A stretch of 64,000 nt of DNA from Salinicoccus kekensis (GTDB lineage Bacteria; Bacillota; Bacilli; Staphylococcales; Salinicoccaceae), in contig NZ_OBQF01000002.1 in assembly GCF_900220995.1 (NCBI RefSeq), positions 306,242 through 370,241 on the forward strand. Reading direction: 5' to 3'. The notes beneath the pieces were generated by a model. It worked only from the letters and a program-made list of their open reading frames with translations, searched no databases and was not told the DNA's origin. The stretch's first letter is position 1; each line of letters starts with the position of its first letter. The translations under genes and the position numbers were made by a program. This document shows, piece by piece, positions 36,311 to 47,138 of this stretch.

Positions 36311-36686
36311 TTATATAACCCCTTTGTATTCGGACGTCCATCTTTTTAGAATATTTAATCTTTAGTTGAGTATAACAAAAAATGGCTGGGGTGACTTATG
36401 ATCATCGGCTTTAATTTAATATTTAAGAAGTGATAATAAAAAACCGGACATTCATCCGAATGTCCGGTCCTTACATCGGCCCTGTAATATGTATGCTTTG
36501 CATACGGGCCGGTTTCTTTTATCTTTATGAATAATTGATTACAGACTCTGATTTCAAATCATGGATATGAATGAATAGATCAAGTATCGTAATAAGAAAG
36601 CAGAAGCATATAATGGTCATCCTCATATCGATATCAGATTACATCCTTCCGGTTTTGGAAGGATGGATAAAAGAAACTATATTATT
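36311..36686. other. Intergenic region of 376 bases with two hairpins
   Basis: No gene recognised. A perfect 11-base stem with four-base loop lies at 36443-36468 (ACCGGACATTC arms). On the minus strand it is followed by a T-run, so it can end minus-strand transcripts from the permease gene. A second hairpin, ATCCTTCC and complement, lies at 36644-36665 just after that gene. The start-proximal end (36311-36360) should contain the promoter of the UbiA group. Confidence 0.6.
36443..36468 (-). terminator. Probable terminator of NCS1 permease transcript
   Basis: Eleven-base perfect stem, four-base loop, minus-strand T-run immediately after. It lies about 220 bases beyond the stop codon. Confidence 0.65.
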
Positions 36687-38138
36687 TTATGCAATATGGT
36701 CCTCCGCAGGTATATCGTGGGCCTCCTGCCTGACATAGTAGGCTCCTTTAGTCACCAGTGCGATGATGATTGTAAGGATTGCCGCAAGCAGGGCCGCAAA
36801 GAATGCTGCGGTGCTCTCAAGGAAAGGTCCCATGAATCCGAAAGCTGCCACTGTTCCAAGCACGCTGGAAACAATCAGTGCGGTGACGCCCACCGGATTC
36901 CACTTGAACAGGTTGGACTGTCTGGATTCATAATAGCCTGGGCCGATCTTCAACAGCTTTTTAACGAATACTGCATCCGTCACGAGGATTGATGCCCATG
37001 ACAGAAGGACAACGCCCTGGAATGTCAGTGCTGCATCAAGGTGGTCCACGATGCCGCCAAGCATCAATACAATCGCAGCGATTCCACTTACGACAACCCA
37101 GAAACGGCGTCCCGGTGAGAATTTCACAGCATTCTCAAAGAAGTTCGAAAGTGACAGCGAGCTGCTGTAAATGTTCGTCACGTTGATCCGGAGCTGGGTG
37201 ATCAGTGTGAATAACGCACCGCCGGCACCCAGCAGGTAAACGATGTAGACGCCCGGGTTGGGTTCAGCAAGCAATACGCCGAACCAGATGCCGAGGATCC
37301 CCATGAATCCGTAACAGAAGATCTGGGGTATGAATCCGATCGCAATCGTCGCCTTAATATCTTTTGGCTTCAGGAAACGTGCGTAGTCCGAAGGTATCAG
37401 TGCAGTCAGTCCCATGATACCGTGATGCATCGCCATACACATCAACAAGGCCGTACCGCCCACCTGCACCCCTTCAGGCATATAGGTGAAGACGTTCCCG
37501 CTGTAAACCGGCGTCACGATGAATGCCATGACGATTGCCGCACCCAGGAAGATGAAGAACAGCGGAAGCGACCATTTCTGAAGCTTGTCCAGCTGCTTAA
37601 TGCCGAACCAGTTCAGAGGTATTACCACTGTTCCAAAAATTAGAATATACACCCAGATTGGGATATGTGGGAAAAATGCATGAAGGGCATAAACCAATAT
37701 CAGACCTTCAAAAGCACAGTACATAATAAAGTTTGATGCATAAATGAGAGATGTGAGTGACGCCCCGATATAACCGAATCCGCCACCTCTTGAAAGCAGA
37801 TTGACGTTCAAACCGCTTTTAGCAGATAAGTAAGATATAAAAGTACTAAGTATCCCTGCTACAACAATGGCATAAGCAGATGAAATGAGCGCATTGATCG
37901 CTCCGAACTGCAATGCCATGACACTTCCAAGCTGGAAGTAGAAAATTGCCGTGGCAATTCCGAATGTTATGTTTGTGATGCTCAGCCAACCCATGTTCCT
38001 CTTACTTCTGGGGACTCTTTCGAGTGAGTAATCATCACCCTGTCCCGCCTCTTCTATATGATCAGTTGAATTGATAAAAATCCACTCCCTGTTATAATAA
38101 TTTCTATTTTTGACCCTATTATACGCGAGTTGATTCAC
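36687..38138 (-). CDS. NCS1 family permease (purine/cytosine type)
   Basis: Up to 483 residues and about twelve membrane segments. NCS1 signature: DDYSLERVPRSKRNMGWLSI before the first helix, AKSGLNVNLLSRGGGFGYIG, and PLNWFGIKQLDKLQKW. The family imports cytosine, purines, hydantoin or thiamine-related compounds with H+ or Na+. The start is unclear: the only ATG (38138) has no ribosome site and TATAAT falls inside the frame. An AGGGAG at 38085-38090 instead precedes ATT (38081) and ATC (38075) codons that would give a family-length N-terminus. A 33-base palindrome lies upstream at 38189-38221. Confidence 0.85.
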   Translation of the reverse strand: MNQLAYNRVKNRNYYNREWIFINSTDHIEEAGQGDDYSLERVPRSKRNMGWLSITNITFGIATAIFYFQLGSVMALQFGAINALISSAYAIVVAGILSTFISYLSAKSGLNVNLLSRGGGFGYIGASLTSLIYASNFIMYCAFEGLILVYALHAFFPHIPIWVYILIFGTVVIPLNWFGIKQLDKLQKWSLPLFFIFLGAAIVMAFIVTPVYSGNVFTYMPEGVQVGGTALLMCMAMHHGIMGLTALIPSDYARFLKPKDIKATIAIGFIPQIFCYGFMGILGIWFGVLLAEPNPGVYIVYLLGAGGALFTLITQLRINVTNIYSSSLSLSNFFENAVKFSPGRRFWVVVSGIAAIVLMLGGIVDHLDAALTFQGVVLLSWASILVTDAVFVKKLLKIGPGYYESRQSNLFKWNPVGVTALIVSSVLGTVAAFGFMGPFLESTAAFFAALLAAILTIIIALVTKGAYYVRQEAHDIPAEDHIA

Positions 38139-38188
38139 AATTCTATTACGACACGTTTTTAACTATAACAATAAGCCGAAGTATTATC

Positions 38189-38221
38189 AACTTCTCTTGT
38201 GAAATTTTCACAAGAGAAGTT
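38189..38221. promoter_or_regulatory. Perfect 16-base inverted repeat upstream of the NCS1 permease, Rex-box-like core
   Basis: Arms of 16 bases around a single central base. The core TTGTGAA-ATT-TTCACAA differs from the Rex operator consensus (TTGTGAA-W4-TTCACAA) only by one missing spacer base. It could be a regulator site for the permease or a hairpin ending transcription; the lack of a G+C-rich stem and clear T-run favours an operator. Confidence 0.55.
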
Positions 38222-38367
38222 TTGGCAACAGAACATCTCTTTTATTTCTTGAATAATGAACTTCTATTCTCTCTTTAAATGACCAATTAAGTAATTTATT
38301 ACCATAATATATAGTACAATATAAATTAGTGAAATATTTAAAATTGTATTAGGTGGAGAGGATAATA

Positions 38368-39162
38368 TTGAAAAAATATCTTTTGACAGGCGGCCTGGCA
38401 GCCGTTTTGATGTTGGGAGCATGTGGTAATGAAGAACCGGAGGCAGGTGAAGAGATCGAAGCGGAAGAAAGCACTGCAACTACAGAAGTGGAATCAGCAC
38501 CTGATAATTCAGAAGAGCTGGCAGAGTTGAGAACAGAAAATGAAGCTCTGCAGGAAAGGGTGGCCGAGCTGGAAGAAGAGAACGATGAGCTTGGAGATAT
38601 GCTGGAAACTATAAATGAGGAAGCTGCTGAGGACGACACTGACTCTGAAGATGATGAAGATAGTGAAGAAACTTCAGGCGAATCGTCCTCAACTGGAGAA
38701 GGTACGCGTTCCAACCCACTGCAAATTGGAAATACCGCACAATTGGAGGCCAGCATCACCGGTGATGATTTTGACGAAAGGTTTGAAGCATCAGTTGATC
38801 TGACCGTTAATGACATCATAATCGGAGATGAAGCCTACAATATGCTGGTGGAAGAAAATCCAAACAATGACCCGGCCCCTGAAGGTTATCAATGGGCGCT
38901 TATCCATGCTACTTCAGAACTAGTCGAGGCTGAGACCGATGATTATGCCTATTATGTCATGGACAGGTTTGAAATCGTCGAAGAAGATGGCTCCTCTGCA
39001 CCACGCGAAAGTGCAGTTACACCCGATTCGTATGGTGGAGAGCATATTTACTCAGGAGGAACAAGCTCAGGGTATGTTTCCGCTTTGGTCCCGGCAGACC
39101 AGGATTTCCTGATTAAGTATGATGCTTATCCTGATAGTGACGTATTTTTTGAAGTGAATTAG
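38368..39162 (+). CDS. Acidic lipoprotein with coiled coil and DUF4352-like C-terminal domain
   Basis: 264 residues from a TTG at 38368, six bases after GGAGAGG; an upstream GTG lies inside the ribosome site itself. Signal peptide with lipobox LGAC at residue ~20. Then a very acidic linker with a coiled coil (ELAELRTENEALQERVAEL) and a run of Asp/Glu/Ser. The last ~150 residues (NPLQIGNTAQLEAS onward, ending LIKYDAYPDSDVFFEV) look like the beta-rich DUF4352 domain found in many Firmicutes lipoproteins. Anchored outside the membrane; function unknown. Extreme acidity suits a high-salt habitat. Confidence 0.85.
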   Translation: MKKYLLTGGLAAVLMLGACGNEEPEAGEEIEAEESTATTEVESAPDNSEELAELRTENEALQERVAELEEENDELGDMLETINEEAAEDDTDSEDDEDSEETSGESSSTGEGTRSNPLQIGNTAQLEASITGDDFDERFEASVDLTVNDIIIGDEAYNMLVEENPNNDPAPEGYQWALIHATSELVEAETDDYAYYVMDRFEIVEEDGSSAPRESAVTPDSYGGEHIYSGGTSSGYVSALVPADQDFLIKYDAYPDSDVFFEVN

Positions 39163-39234
39163 ATATACCTAGAATGTGAAAGTAATCGCCCCTCCAATTT
39201 TGAAACCAATGTTTGCGGAATTTATTTCATTAAA

Positions 39235-39273
39235 AAAAGCTTCCCAGAGGTAAATAATCTCTGGGAAGCTTTT
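39235..39273. terminator. Bidirectional terminator between lipoprotein gene and groEL
   Basis: Fifteen-base perfect stem (AAAAGCTTCCCAGAG and complement) around a nine-base loop, flanked by A and T tracts for both convergent genes. Confidence 0.88.
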
Positions 39274-39292
39274 AATTTATTATTTTTAATGG

Positions 39293-40942
<1,650 letters not shown>

Positions 40943-40959
40943 TTATAATGTTTTATCTT

Positions 40960-41262
<303 letters not shown>

Positions 41263-41282
41263 TCATCATTCCATTTATAATT

Positions 41283-41309
41283 TTAGCACTCTCTTACCGA
41301 TAGTGCTAA
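41283..41309 (-). promoter_or_regulatory. CIRCE operator (HrcA site) of groESL
   Basis: TTAGCACTC, nine bases, TAGTGCTAA: the CIRCE consensus with one mismatch in the innermost base of the second arm. A -35 TTGACC on the minus strand (41333-41338) lies about 17 bases before a weak -10 that borders the operator. Heat-shock control by HrcA is the established meaning of this site. Confidence 0.93.
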
Positions 41310-41416
41310 CAATTAATATGATAATCAAAGAAGGTCAAAAATGCAAGTATTTTATATCACTTTAAGTTGAGATAATTTTCATGTAGAATTATTTTATTGT
41401 CATTGGAGGGAATCAC

Positions 41417-42211
41417 TTGAAAAATTTGTTCAGAAAACGTCAGATCAACAGCGCTTTAATTTTAATCATATTCATCGGTGTGCAGCTCGCCGTCCTCCCC
41501 GTCGGCATCATCATGGGGCTGACCAGTCCGGAACTGTCCCCCGACGAACTCGTCACTTCCATCATACCGTATCAGTTTGCAGCATTTCTGATCGGAACGA
41601 TACTGGTCATCATCATCGGCGGCATGCACTATAATAAAAATGCCATTGAACAGGGTAAAAAGACGGACATCCCCGTGACCATCGTCTGGATCATCGGCGG
41701 TGTCGTCCTTGCCTATGCTTCCCAGGTGATTGCCGGCATGATCAACGTCTATATTCTCGGCAATCCGCTTGAAAGCCAGAACACGAATGAAATCATCAAC
41801 ATGATCGAATCCATGCCCCTGATGATCCTGATCGTCGCGATACTCGGGCCGATCATAGAGGAATATGTATTCAGGCGTGCGATATTCGGTGAAGTGTACA
41901 CACTGTTCCCCATGCATAATACGGGATATAAAGTGCTTGCCTTCCTGATTGCGGGACTCGTCAGCGGGCTGATATTCGCAGTCGCCCATCTCGACTTCAC
42001 CCATATACTGATTTACCTTGCCATGAGTTACACATTCAGTTTCCTGTATGTGATGACCGGCCGCCTCCTCGTCCCGATTTTTGTGCATATGATCATGAAC
42101 AGCCTCGTCGTCGGACTGAATGTCCTCCTCGGTGATTACATCGATGAGCTGCAGCAGCTGGAGGAGACGATGGCCGTGATTGTTTCGGTCATACGCCACA
42201 TCCATTTTTAA
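41417..42211 (+). CDS. CPBP family intramembrane metalloprotease (YdiL-like)
   Basis: 264 residues from a TTG at 41417 (GGAGGG upstream). About seven hydrophobic segments. Active-site motifs: IIEEYVFRRAIFGEV (EExxxR, residue ~152), FAVAHLDFTHILIY (H) and HMIMNSLVVGLNVLL (HxxxN). CPBP proteases are the Rce1/Abi group, some acting on peptides or as immunity proteins. Next to groESL it matches YdiL of Bacillus subtilis in position, part of the conserved gene order seen across this window. It ends at a strong terminator shared with the TPM gene. Confidence 0.88.
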   Translation: MKNLFRKRQINSALILIIFIGVQLAVLPVGIIMGLTSPELSPDELVTSIIPYQFAAFLIGTILVIIIGGMHYNKNAIEQGKKTDIPVTIVWIIGGVVLAYASQVIAGMINVYILGNPLESQNTNEIINMIESMPLMILIVAILGPIIEEYVFRRAIFGEVYTLFPMHNTGYKVLAFLIAGLVSGLIFAVAHLDFTHILIYLAMSYTFSFLYVMTGRLLVPIFVHMIMNSLVVGLNVLLGDYIDELQQLEETMAVIVSVIRHIHF

Positions 42212-42225
42212 ATTCAAGGCATAAG

Positions 42226-42259
42226 AAAAGAGACTGGAATTGATTCCAGTCTCTTTTTC
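42226..42259. terminator. Bidirectional terminator
   Basis: Fifteen-base perfect stem (AAAAGAGACTGGAAT and complement) with a two-base centre, between the convergent CPBP and TPM genes. Confidence 0.85.
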
Positions 42260-42267
42260 GTCGTGTA

Positions 42268-43146
42268 TCAGAATCCCCGGCCGGCACCGCCGCCTCCGCC
42301 GGATCCACCGCCGAAGCCTCCGAAGCCACCGCCGCCGCCAAATCCACCGCCGGAACCGAAGCCACCGCCGGATGGCGGAAACAGTACAATCGGTCCGCCA
42401 CGGCGCCTTGCGCGCCTGTTTCTGCCTCCCGGTCCGCGCGGCCCGCCCGGCCCGCCGCCCCGGTTGGAAAATATCTTATAAAGCAGGTATATCGCACCCA
42501 TGGCGATCAAAATCCTTATGATGCTGCCGGAGAGGCTCAGCGCCTCCTCGTCATCCTGGGGTGTTTCCCTCGTGAATTCCCCGTCGACAAAGCCGTATGC
42601 ATCCAGGGATTCCTGGTAGATGGCATTGTAGAGGTTCACGAGCCCTTCTTCATAATACGCATTTGCAGTGCTTTCATCGGATGCACCTGCTGCGTTCTGG
42701 AAACTCTCCATTGCGGTGTTGTCGATGATTCTGCCGATTTTCGCATCGTTCAAATACCCTTCGACGCCGTAACCGACCTGGATGTCGACGCCCCGGTTAT
42801 TGAATTCATTCCCATTGTCCAGATTCAGGAAAATCACGATACCGTTGTCATGCTCCGCTTTCCCGACACCGTATTCCCTGAGTACCCTGAGCGCATAATC
42901 CTGCCTATGCTCCTGGCCGATGGTCGGCATCGTCATCAGCAGAAGTTCCGCGCCGGTGCCTTCTTCAAGATGTGCACCGAGTGCGTTCAATTCTTCAACC
43001 GTCTGGAGGCCGAGGACATCTGCATGATCCTGTATGAAATAATTACTTGTATCGAGCTCGGGCAGTTCCTCGCGTGCCATCACGTCCTGGCTGAACAGCA
43101 CGGCGAGTAATAAAGCTGCAACGATCGGCAAAAAGCGTTTCATCAC
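42268..43146 (-). CDS. TPM domain membrane protein (YgcG-like) with Gly-rich tail
   Basis: 292 residues. N-terminal signal/anchor (FLPIVAALLLAVLFSQDVMA), extracytoplasmic TPM domain (ELDTSNYFIQDHADVLGLQT, NGIVIFLNLDN, VQVGYGVEGYLND-type region), one transmembrane helix (SGSIIRILIAMGAIYLLYKI, residue ~210), then an Arg/Gly-rich and finally a Gly-Phe repeat tail ending GRGF. The Gly-rich end is typical of this family. The ATG overlaps the last codon of lemA by four bases. LemA and TPM proteins commonly occur together and may act in envelope stress or membrane protein turnover. Confidence 0.88.
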   Translation of the reverse strand: MMKRFLPIVAALLLAVLFSQDVMAREELPELDTSNYFIQDHADVLGLQTVEELNALGAHLEEGTGAELLLMTMPTIGQEHRQDYALRVLREYGVGKAEHDNGIVIFLNLDNGNEFNNRGVDIQVGYGVEGYLNDAKIGRIIDNTAMESFQNAAGASDESTANAYYEEGLVNLYNAIYQESLDAYGFVDGEFTRETPQDDEEALSLSGSIIRILIAMGAIYLLYKIFSNRGGGPGGPRGPGGRNRRARRRGGPIVLFPPSGGGFGSGGGFGGGGGFGGFGGGSGGGGGAGRGF

Positions 43147-43736
43147 TCATCACCGGACTCGTCCCCGCCTGAGTCGAAGTTCACTTCAGGCACCTCTTGG
43201 CTGGATTCATCCGCCTCGAAGTACGGTTTTTCCTCAAATCCGAATATCCCGGCAATCATGTTCCCCGGGAATGTCCTCACATTCCTGTTGAAGGCCTGGA
43301 CTGTGGAGTTGTAATCCTGTCTTGCCACGGCAATCCTGTTCTCCGCACCGGCAAGCTCGTCACGCAGACCTGTGAACTGTTCACTTGCCTGCAACTCAGG
43401 ATAATCCTCTGTGATCGCAATCAGCCTGGATAAGGCGGAACGCATTTCCGTATCCGCTTCAGACACTTCTTCCATATCATCCGCATTCGTGATGTTGCTT
43501 CTCGCTTCCGCGATGTCAGTGAAGATTTCCTGCTCAAGGTCTGCATATTCCTGGACGGTGTTGACCAGGTTTGGAATCAGGTCACCACGCCTCTGCAGTT
43601 GGGTCTGGATATTGGATTCCGCCTGCAGCACATCTTCATCCAGGTTGACCAGTGTGTTGTATCTCGGAACGACAAGAATCGCAAAAATGATGATTAAGCC
43701 AACAATGATCCCTATGGGTAATAATAATTTCCTCAT
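43143..43736 (-). CDS. lemA: LemA family protein
   Basis: 197 residues. One N-terminal transmembrane helix (LLPIGIIVGLIIIFAILVV), then the LemA core: YNTLVNLDEDVLQAESNIQT, QLQRRGDLIPNLVNTVQEYA, TEDYPELQASEQFTGLRDEL, GAENRIAVARQDYN and FPGNMIAGIFGFEEKPYFEA. Four-helix extracytoplasmic fold known for the family. It is translationally coupled to the TPM gene. Confidence 0.93.
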   Translation of the reverse strand: MRKLLLPIGIIVGLIIIFAILVVPRYNTLVNLDEDVLQAESNIQTQLQRRGDLIPNLVNTVQEYADLEQEIFTDIAEARSNITNADDMEEVSEADTEMRSALSRLIAITEDYPELQASEQFTGLRDELAGAENRIAVARQDYNSTVQAFNRNVRTFPGNMIAGIFGFEEKPYFEADESSQEVPEVNFDSGGDESGDE

Positions 43737-43794
43737 CTTTTCTTCCTCTTTCTTTTAATGTTTTACTATATGGATTATACATTAAAGTGATGGA

Positions 43795-45222
43795 TCACTC
43801 ATCTTCCAGCACTTTTTCACATGCGGAGATGATTTTCTTCAGCACTTCGATACGTGCGTATCTCTTGTCGTTTCCGGGGATGATGTGCCAGGGTGCATAA
43901 TCGGTATCCGTCTTTTTGATCATATCTTCACTCGCTTCCAGATACCGATCCCATTTCTCCCTGTTCCTCCAATCCTCGCTGGTGATCTTCCATTGCTTTT
44001 CAATGTTGTCCTCGCGCTTTTCAAAACGTTTGAGCTGTTCATCCTTATCCAGGGATAGGAAGAATTTCAGGATGACGGCGCCGGAATTGCAGAGGGATTT
44101 CTCAAAGTCCTTGATTTCATCATACGCCTGCGTCCACTCCTTCTGGCTCGCAAATCCCTCGACCCGTTCCACGAGTACCCTGCCGTACCAGCTCCTGTCG
44201 AAGAACCCGATATGTCCGCTGCGCGGGATGCTCGTCGCAAAGCGCCATAAGTAATGGTGTGCAAGTTCCATGTCCGTCGGTGCACTGATTGCATTGACCG
44301 TATACCCCGTCGGGTCGAGCCGTTCACGGGTCCGTTTTATGTTGCCGCCCTTGCCGGCTGCATCCATACCTTCATATACGAGAATCAGTGGAATCTTATG
44401 CTGATACAGCCTGAACTGGATTTCACGCATTTTCAGCTGCAGGTCAGGCAGTATATCCTTATACTCGGATTTTTCAATCTTCTCTTTTTCAAAGTCGAAC
44501 GTGAACAGTTCCGTCTCGAAGTACCGCGTGAAGTCACTGACGATCCTCGGGACCGGTGTCGTGTTCTCCTTTTCGATCCTTGCCTCCAGCTTTTCAATGA
44601 TTGTGGAGAACATTGTATTGATCGCTTCATTTTTATTTTCAAAGTCGATTTCAGTCCATGGAATGAGCTGATCTTCTTCCACGAAGTCCTGCATCTCTTC
44701 CTCATAATTGAAAAGCTCAAGGTTTTCTTCAAATTCCTCAGCCTTCCATTTGAGGACCGGGTTTTCCTTCAGCTTTTCCAGATGCCTCTGCCTGACTTCC
44801 TCAGAAGTATTGACATAAAATTTCAGGACTTCATAACCGTTGTTGTGCAGCATCTTCTCGAAGTTCTGCATATCTTCTGCGATTTCACCATAATCCACCG
44901 CAACGTTTTCGGTGATGCCCGCTTCCTTATACTCTATATACTGGGCATACCAGCTTCTGAAATGTATGTTGATGTCACCGGCCTTCGGCAGGTGGTTCCA
45001 GAAGCGCTGCATGAAAGGATACCTCAGGTCGATCCCCCTCGCCGGCCTCGTCGCTATGAAGTCCGTATATTTGGCATCGAGCGCCATATACAGTGCATTC
45101 GACAGCCTGGATTTGCCTGATGCCGGCGGTCCTTCTATTATGATCATGACCGGAATTTCCATATCATGGGTCTTTCTTGTCACTTCACCTAATTGGTATT
45201 CCAATTCTTCATCTATTTCCAT
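43795..45222 (-). CDS. pap: Polyphosphate kinase 2 with two PPK2 domains (polyphosphate:AMP phosphotransferase type)
   Basis: 475 residues from the ATG at 45222 (GGAGG ten bases upstream; a GTG two codons earlier is possible). Two PPK2 modules in tandem. Domain 1 Walker A IIEGPPASGKSRLSNALY (residue ~30) with a modified lid. Domain 2 has VYEGMDAAGKGGNIKRTRER (residue ~280), SAPTDMELAHHYLWRF, IPRSGHIGFFDRSWYGRVLV and the downstream EKSLCNSGAVILKFFLSLDK. Two-domain (class II) PPK2 enzymes phosphorylate AMP to ADP using polyphosphate. The gene is divergent from the M3 peptidase gene and monocistronic. Confidence 0.88.
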   Translation of the reverse strand: MEIDEELEYQLGEVTRKTHDMEIPVMIIIEGPPASGKSRLSNALYMALDAKYTDFIATRPARGIDLRYPFMQRFWNHLPKAGDINIHFRSWYAQYIEYKEAGITENVAVDYGEIAEDMQNFEKMLHNNGYEVLKFYVNTSEEVRQRHLEKLKENPVLKWKAEEFEENLELFNYEEEMQDFVEEDQLIPWTEIDFENKNEAINTMFSTIIEKLEARIEKENTTPVPRIVSDFTRYFETELFTFDFEKEKIEKSEYKDILPDLQLKMREIQFRLYQHKIPLILVYEGMDAAGKGGNIKRTRERLDPTGYTVNAISAPTDMELAHHYLWRFATSIPRSGHIGFFDRSWYGRVLVERVEGFASQKEWTQAYDEIKDFEKSLCNSGAVILKFFLSLDKDEQLKRFEKREDNIEKQWKITSEDWRNREKWDRYLEASEDMIKKTDTDYAPWHIIPGNDKRYARIEVLKKIISACEKVLEDE

Positions 45223-45368
45223 ATTCACCTTTCCTCCCGTCTTTCTGTTTTCATCTCTTTACTCTACCCGAAAAATGATGACTTTAATGAACGCCCCGTC
45301 CTTAAATTTTAGATTGTCATGTATGGGTGTGATAGAATATTCATGACAAACAATAAGGGGGAAACAGA

Positions 45369-47066
45369 ATGGTCACGAAGTTTCATGACTATAAATATGA
45401 AAGGCCCGATTTACAGCAAATCTCCAAAGAAGTATCGGAATTGATCGAAAAGTTCAATGCGGCGGACAGCGCAAAAGCGCAGAGTAAAGTCGTCGATGAA
45501 CTCAATAAGATCTTCAACCATCTGGATACGATGGAGACACTCGCAAATATCCGTGCATCCATAGACACAAAAGATGAGTTCTATGATACGGAAAGGAACT
45601 TCTTTGATGAGTACGATCCTGTCATAACTGAAATAAACAACAAGTATTATGATGCGATACTGAACAGTGATTTCCGGTTCGAGCTGGAGGATCTGTACGG
45701 CAGACAGCTTTTTGCGCTTGCTGAAAATGAGCTGAAAAGTTACGATTCATCGATCAAGGAGCTGGTGCAGGAAGAGAACCGTCTTTCCACCAGGTACTCG
45801 AAGCTTCTGGCTGCTGCAGAGATAGAATTCGACGGTAAAGTATTGAACTTATCCGAATTCGGCCCATATATGCAGGACTCCGACCGCAACACCCGCAAAG
45901 AGGCGACACTCGCCGTCCAGGGATTCATGGGGGATAAACTGGATGAGATTGACGATATTTATGACAGGCTCGTCAAGACGCGGGATAAAATCGCCAAAAC
46001 GCTCGGTTACGAGGACTTCGTTGAACTCGGGTATGTCAGGATGAACAGGATTGACTACGACCGCGACATGGTCGAGAAGTTCAGAAATCAGGTAGCGGAG
46101 TACGTGGTGCCTCTTGTCACGAAGTTGAAGGAACGCCAGCGCAGGCGCATCGGTTTGTCAGATTTGAAATCATACGATGAATCATTCGATTTCCTCACCG
46201 GCAATGCCGCACCGAAAGGTGACACTGAGGACATAATGGAGAATGGTGCGAAGATGTATAAGGAACTGTCTTCGGAAACGGATGAATTCTACACTTTCAT
46301 GACCGATCGTGAATTATTCGATGTCGAAGCGAAGAAAGGCAAGGAAGGCGGCGGCTACTGCACGTTCATCCCTGAGTATGATTCGCCTTTCATATTCTCG
46401 AACTTCAACGGTACACTGGATGATGTGACGGTGCTGACACACGAAGCGGGGCATGCCTTCCAGACATATATGTCACGCTTCGACGTTCCTGAATATCAGC
46501 TCCCGACATTTGAATCTGCGGAAATCCATTCAATGAGCATGGAATACTTCACTTATCCATGGATGGACCTGTTCTTTGAAGAAGATACGGATAAATTCAA
46601 ATTTTCCCATATGGCGGACAATATATCGTTCCTCCCTTACGGTGTGGCGGTTGATGAATTCCAGCACATCGTCTATGAAAATCCGGAAATGACACCCGCA
46701 GAGCGCCGCAATGAATGGAAGAAGCTTGAGGAAAAATATTTGCCGCACAGGGACTACGATGGCATTGAGCCCCTTGTGGATGGTTCCTTCTGGCACCGCC
46801 AGGGCCATGTGTTCGGTGCACCGTTCTATTATATCGACTACACTCTGGCACAGGTGTGTGCCCTCCAATTCTGGCAACGTGCGAACGAAGACTTTGAAGC
46901 AGCATGGAAAGATTATGTCGCACTGTGCAAACTTGGCGGTTCACTGCCGTTCAACGCTTTAGTCAATGTCGCCGGACTCAGGTCGCCATTCGAGGAAGGC
47001 AGCCTGAAAGAGGTCATCGAGGAAGCCGACCGCTATCTGGAAGCGATAGATGATACGAAACTTTAA
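45369..47066 (+). CDS. M3 family oligoendopeptidase (PepF-like)
   Basis: 565 residues, the family's usual length. Zinc site TVLTHEAGHAFQTYMSRFDV (HEAGH at residue ~357) with the third ligand Glu in FESAEIHSMSMEYFTYP. Helical N-terminal region (~1-200) and C-terminal IDYTLAQVCALQFWQRA also typical. It hydrolyses short peptides in the cytoplasm; no signal peptide. The gene has its own upstream region divergent from pap and ends in a strong terminator. Confidence 0.92.
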   Translation: MVTKFHDYKYERPDLQQISKEVSELIEKFNAADSAKAQSKVVDELNKIFNHLDTMETLANIRASIDTKDEFYDTERNFFDEYDPVITEINNKYYDAILNSDFRFELEDLYGRQLFALAENELKSYDSSIKELVQEENRLSTRYSKLLAAAEIEFDGKVLNLSEFGPYMQDSDRNTRKEATLAVQGFMGDKLDEIDDIYDRLVKTRDKIAKTLGYEDFVELGYVRMNRIDYDRDMVEKFRNQVAEYVVPLVTKLKERQRRRIGLSDLKSYDESFDFLTGNAAPKGDTEDIMENGAKMYKELSSETDEFYTFMTDRELFDVEAKKGKEGGGYCTFIPEYDSPFIFSNFNGTLDDVTVLTHEAGHAFQTYMSRFDVPEYQLPTFESAEIHSMSMEYFTYPWMDLFFEEDTDKFKFSHMADNISFLPYGVAVDEFQHIVYENPEMTPAERRNEWKKLEEKYLPHRDYDGIEPLVDGSFWHRQGHVFGAPFYYIDYTLAQVCALQFWQRANEDFEAAWKDYVALCKLGGSLPFNALVNVAGLRSPFEEGSLKEVIEEADRYLEAIDDTKL

Positions 47067-47086
47067 TTTAAACCGTCCCTGAATGA

Positions 47087-47128
47087 AAAAGAACGGGCGC
47101 TCCCCTGCTGGGAAGCGCCCGTTCTTTT
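47087..47128. terminator. Bidirectional terminator
   Basis: Fifteen-base perfect stem (AAAAGAACGGGCGCT and complement), between the M3 peptidase gene and the LPXTG gene. Confidence 0.88.
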
Positions 47129-47138
47129 GTTGATCAAG

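Noticed and set aside
38189..38221. True Rex operator
   Set aside because: The spacer between half-sites is three bases instead of four, and the symmetry extends well past the Rex core, so another regulator or a hairpin is as likely; kept only as a resemblance.
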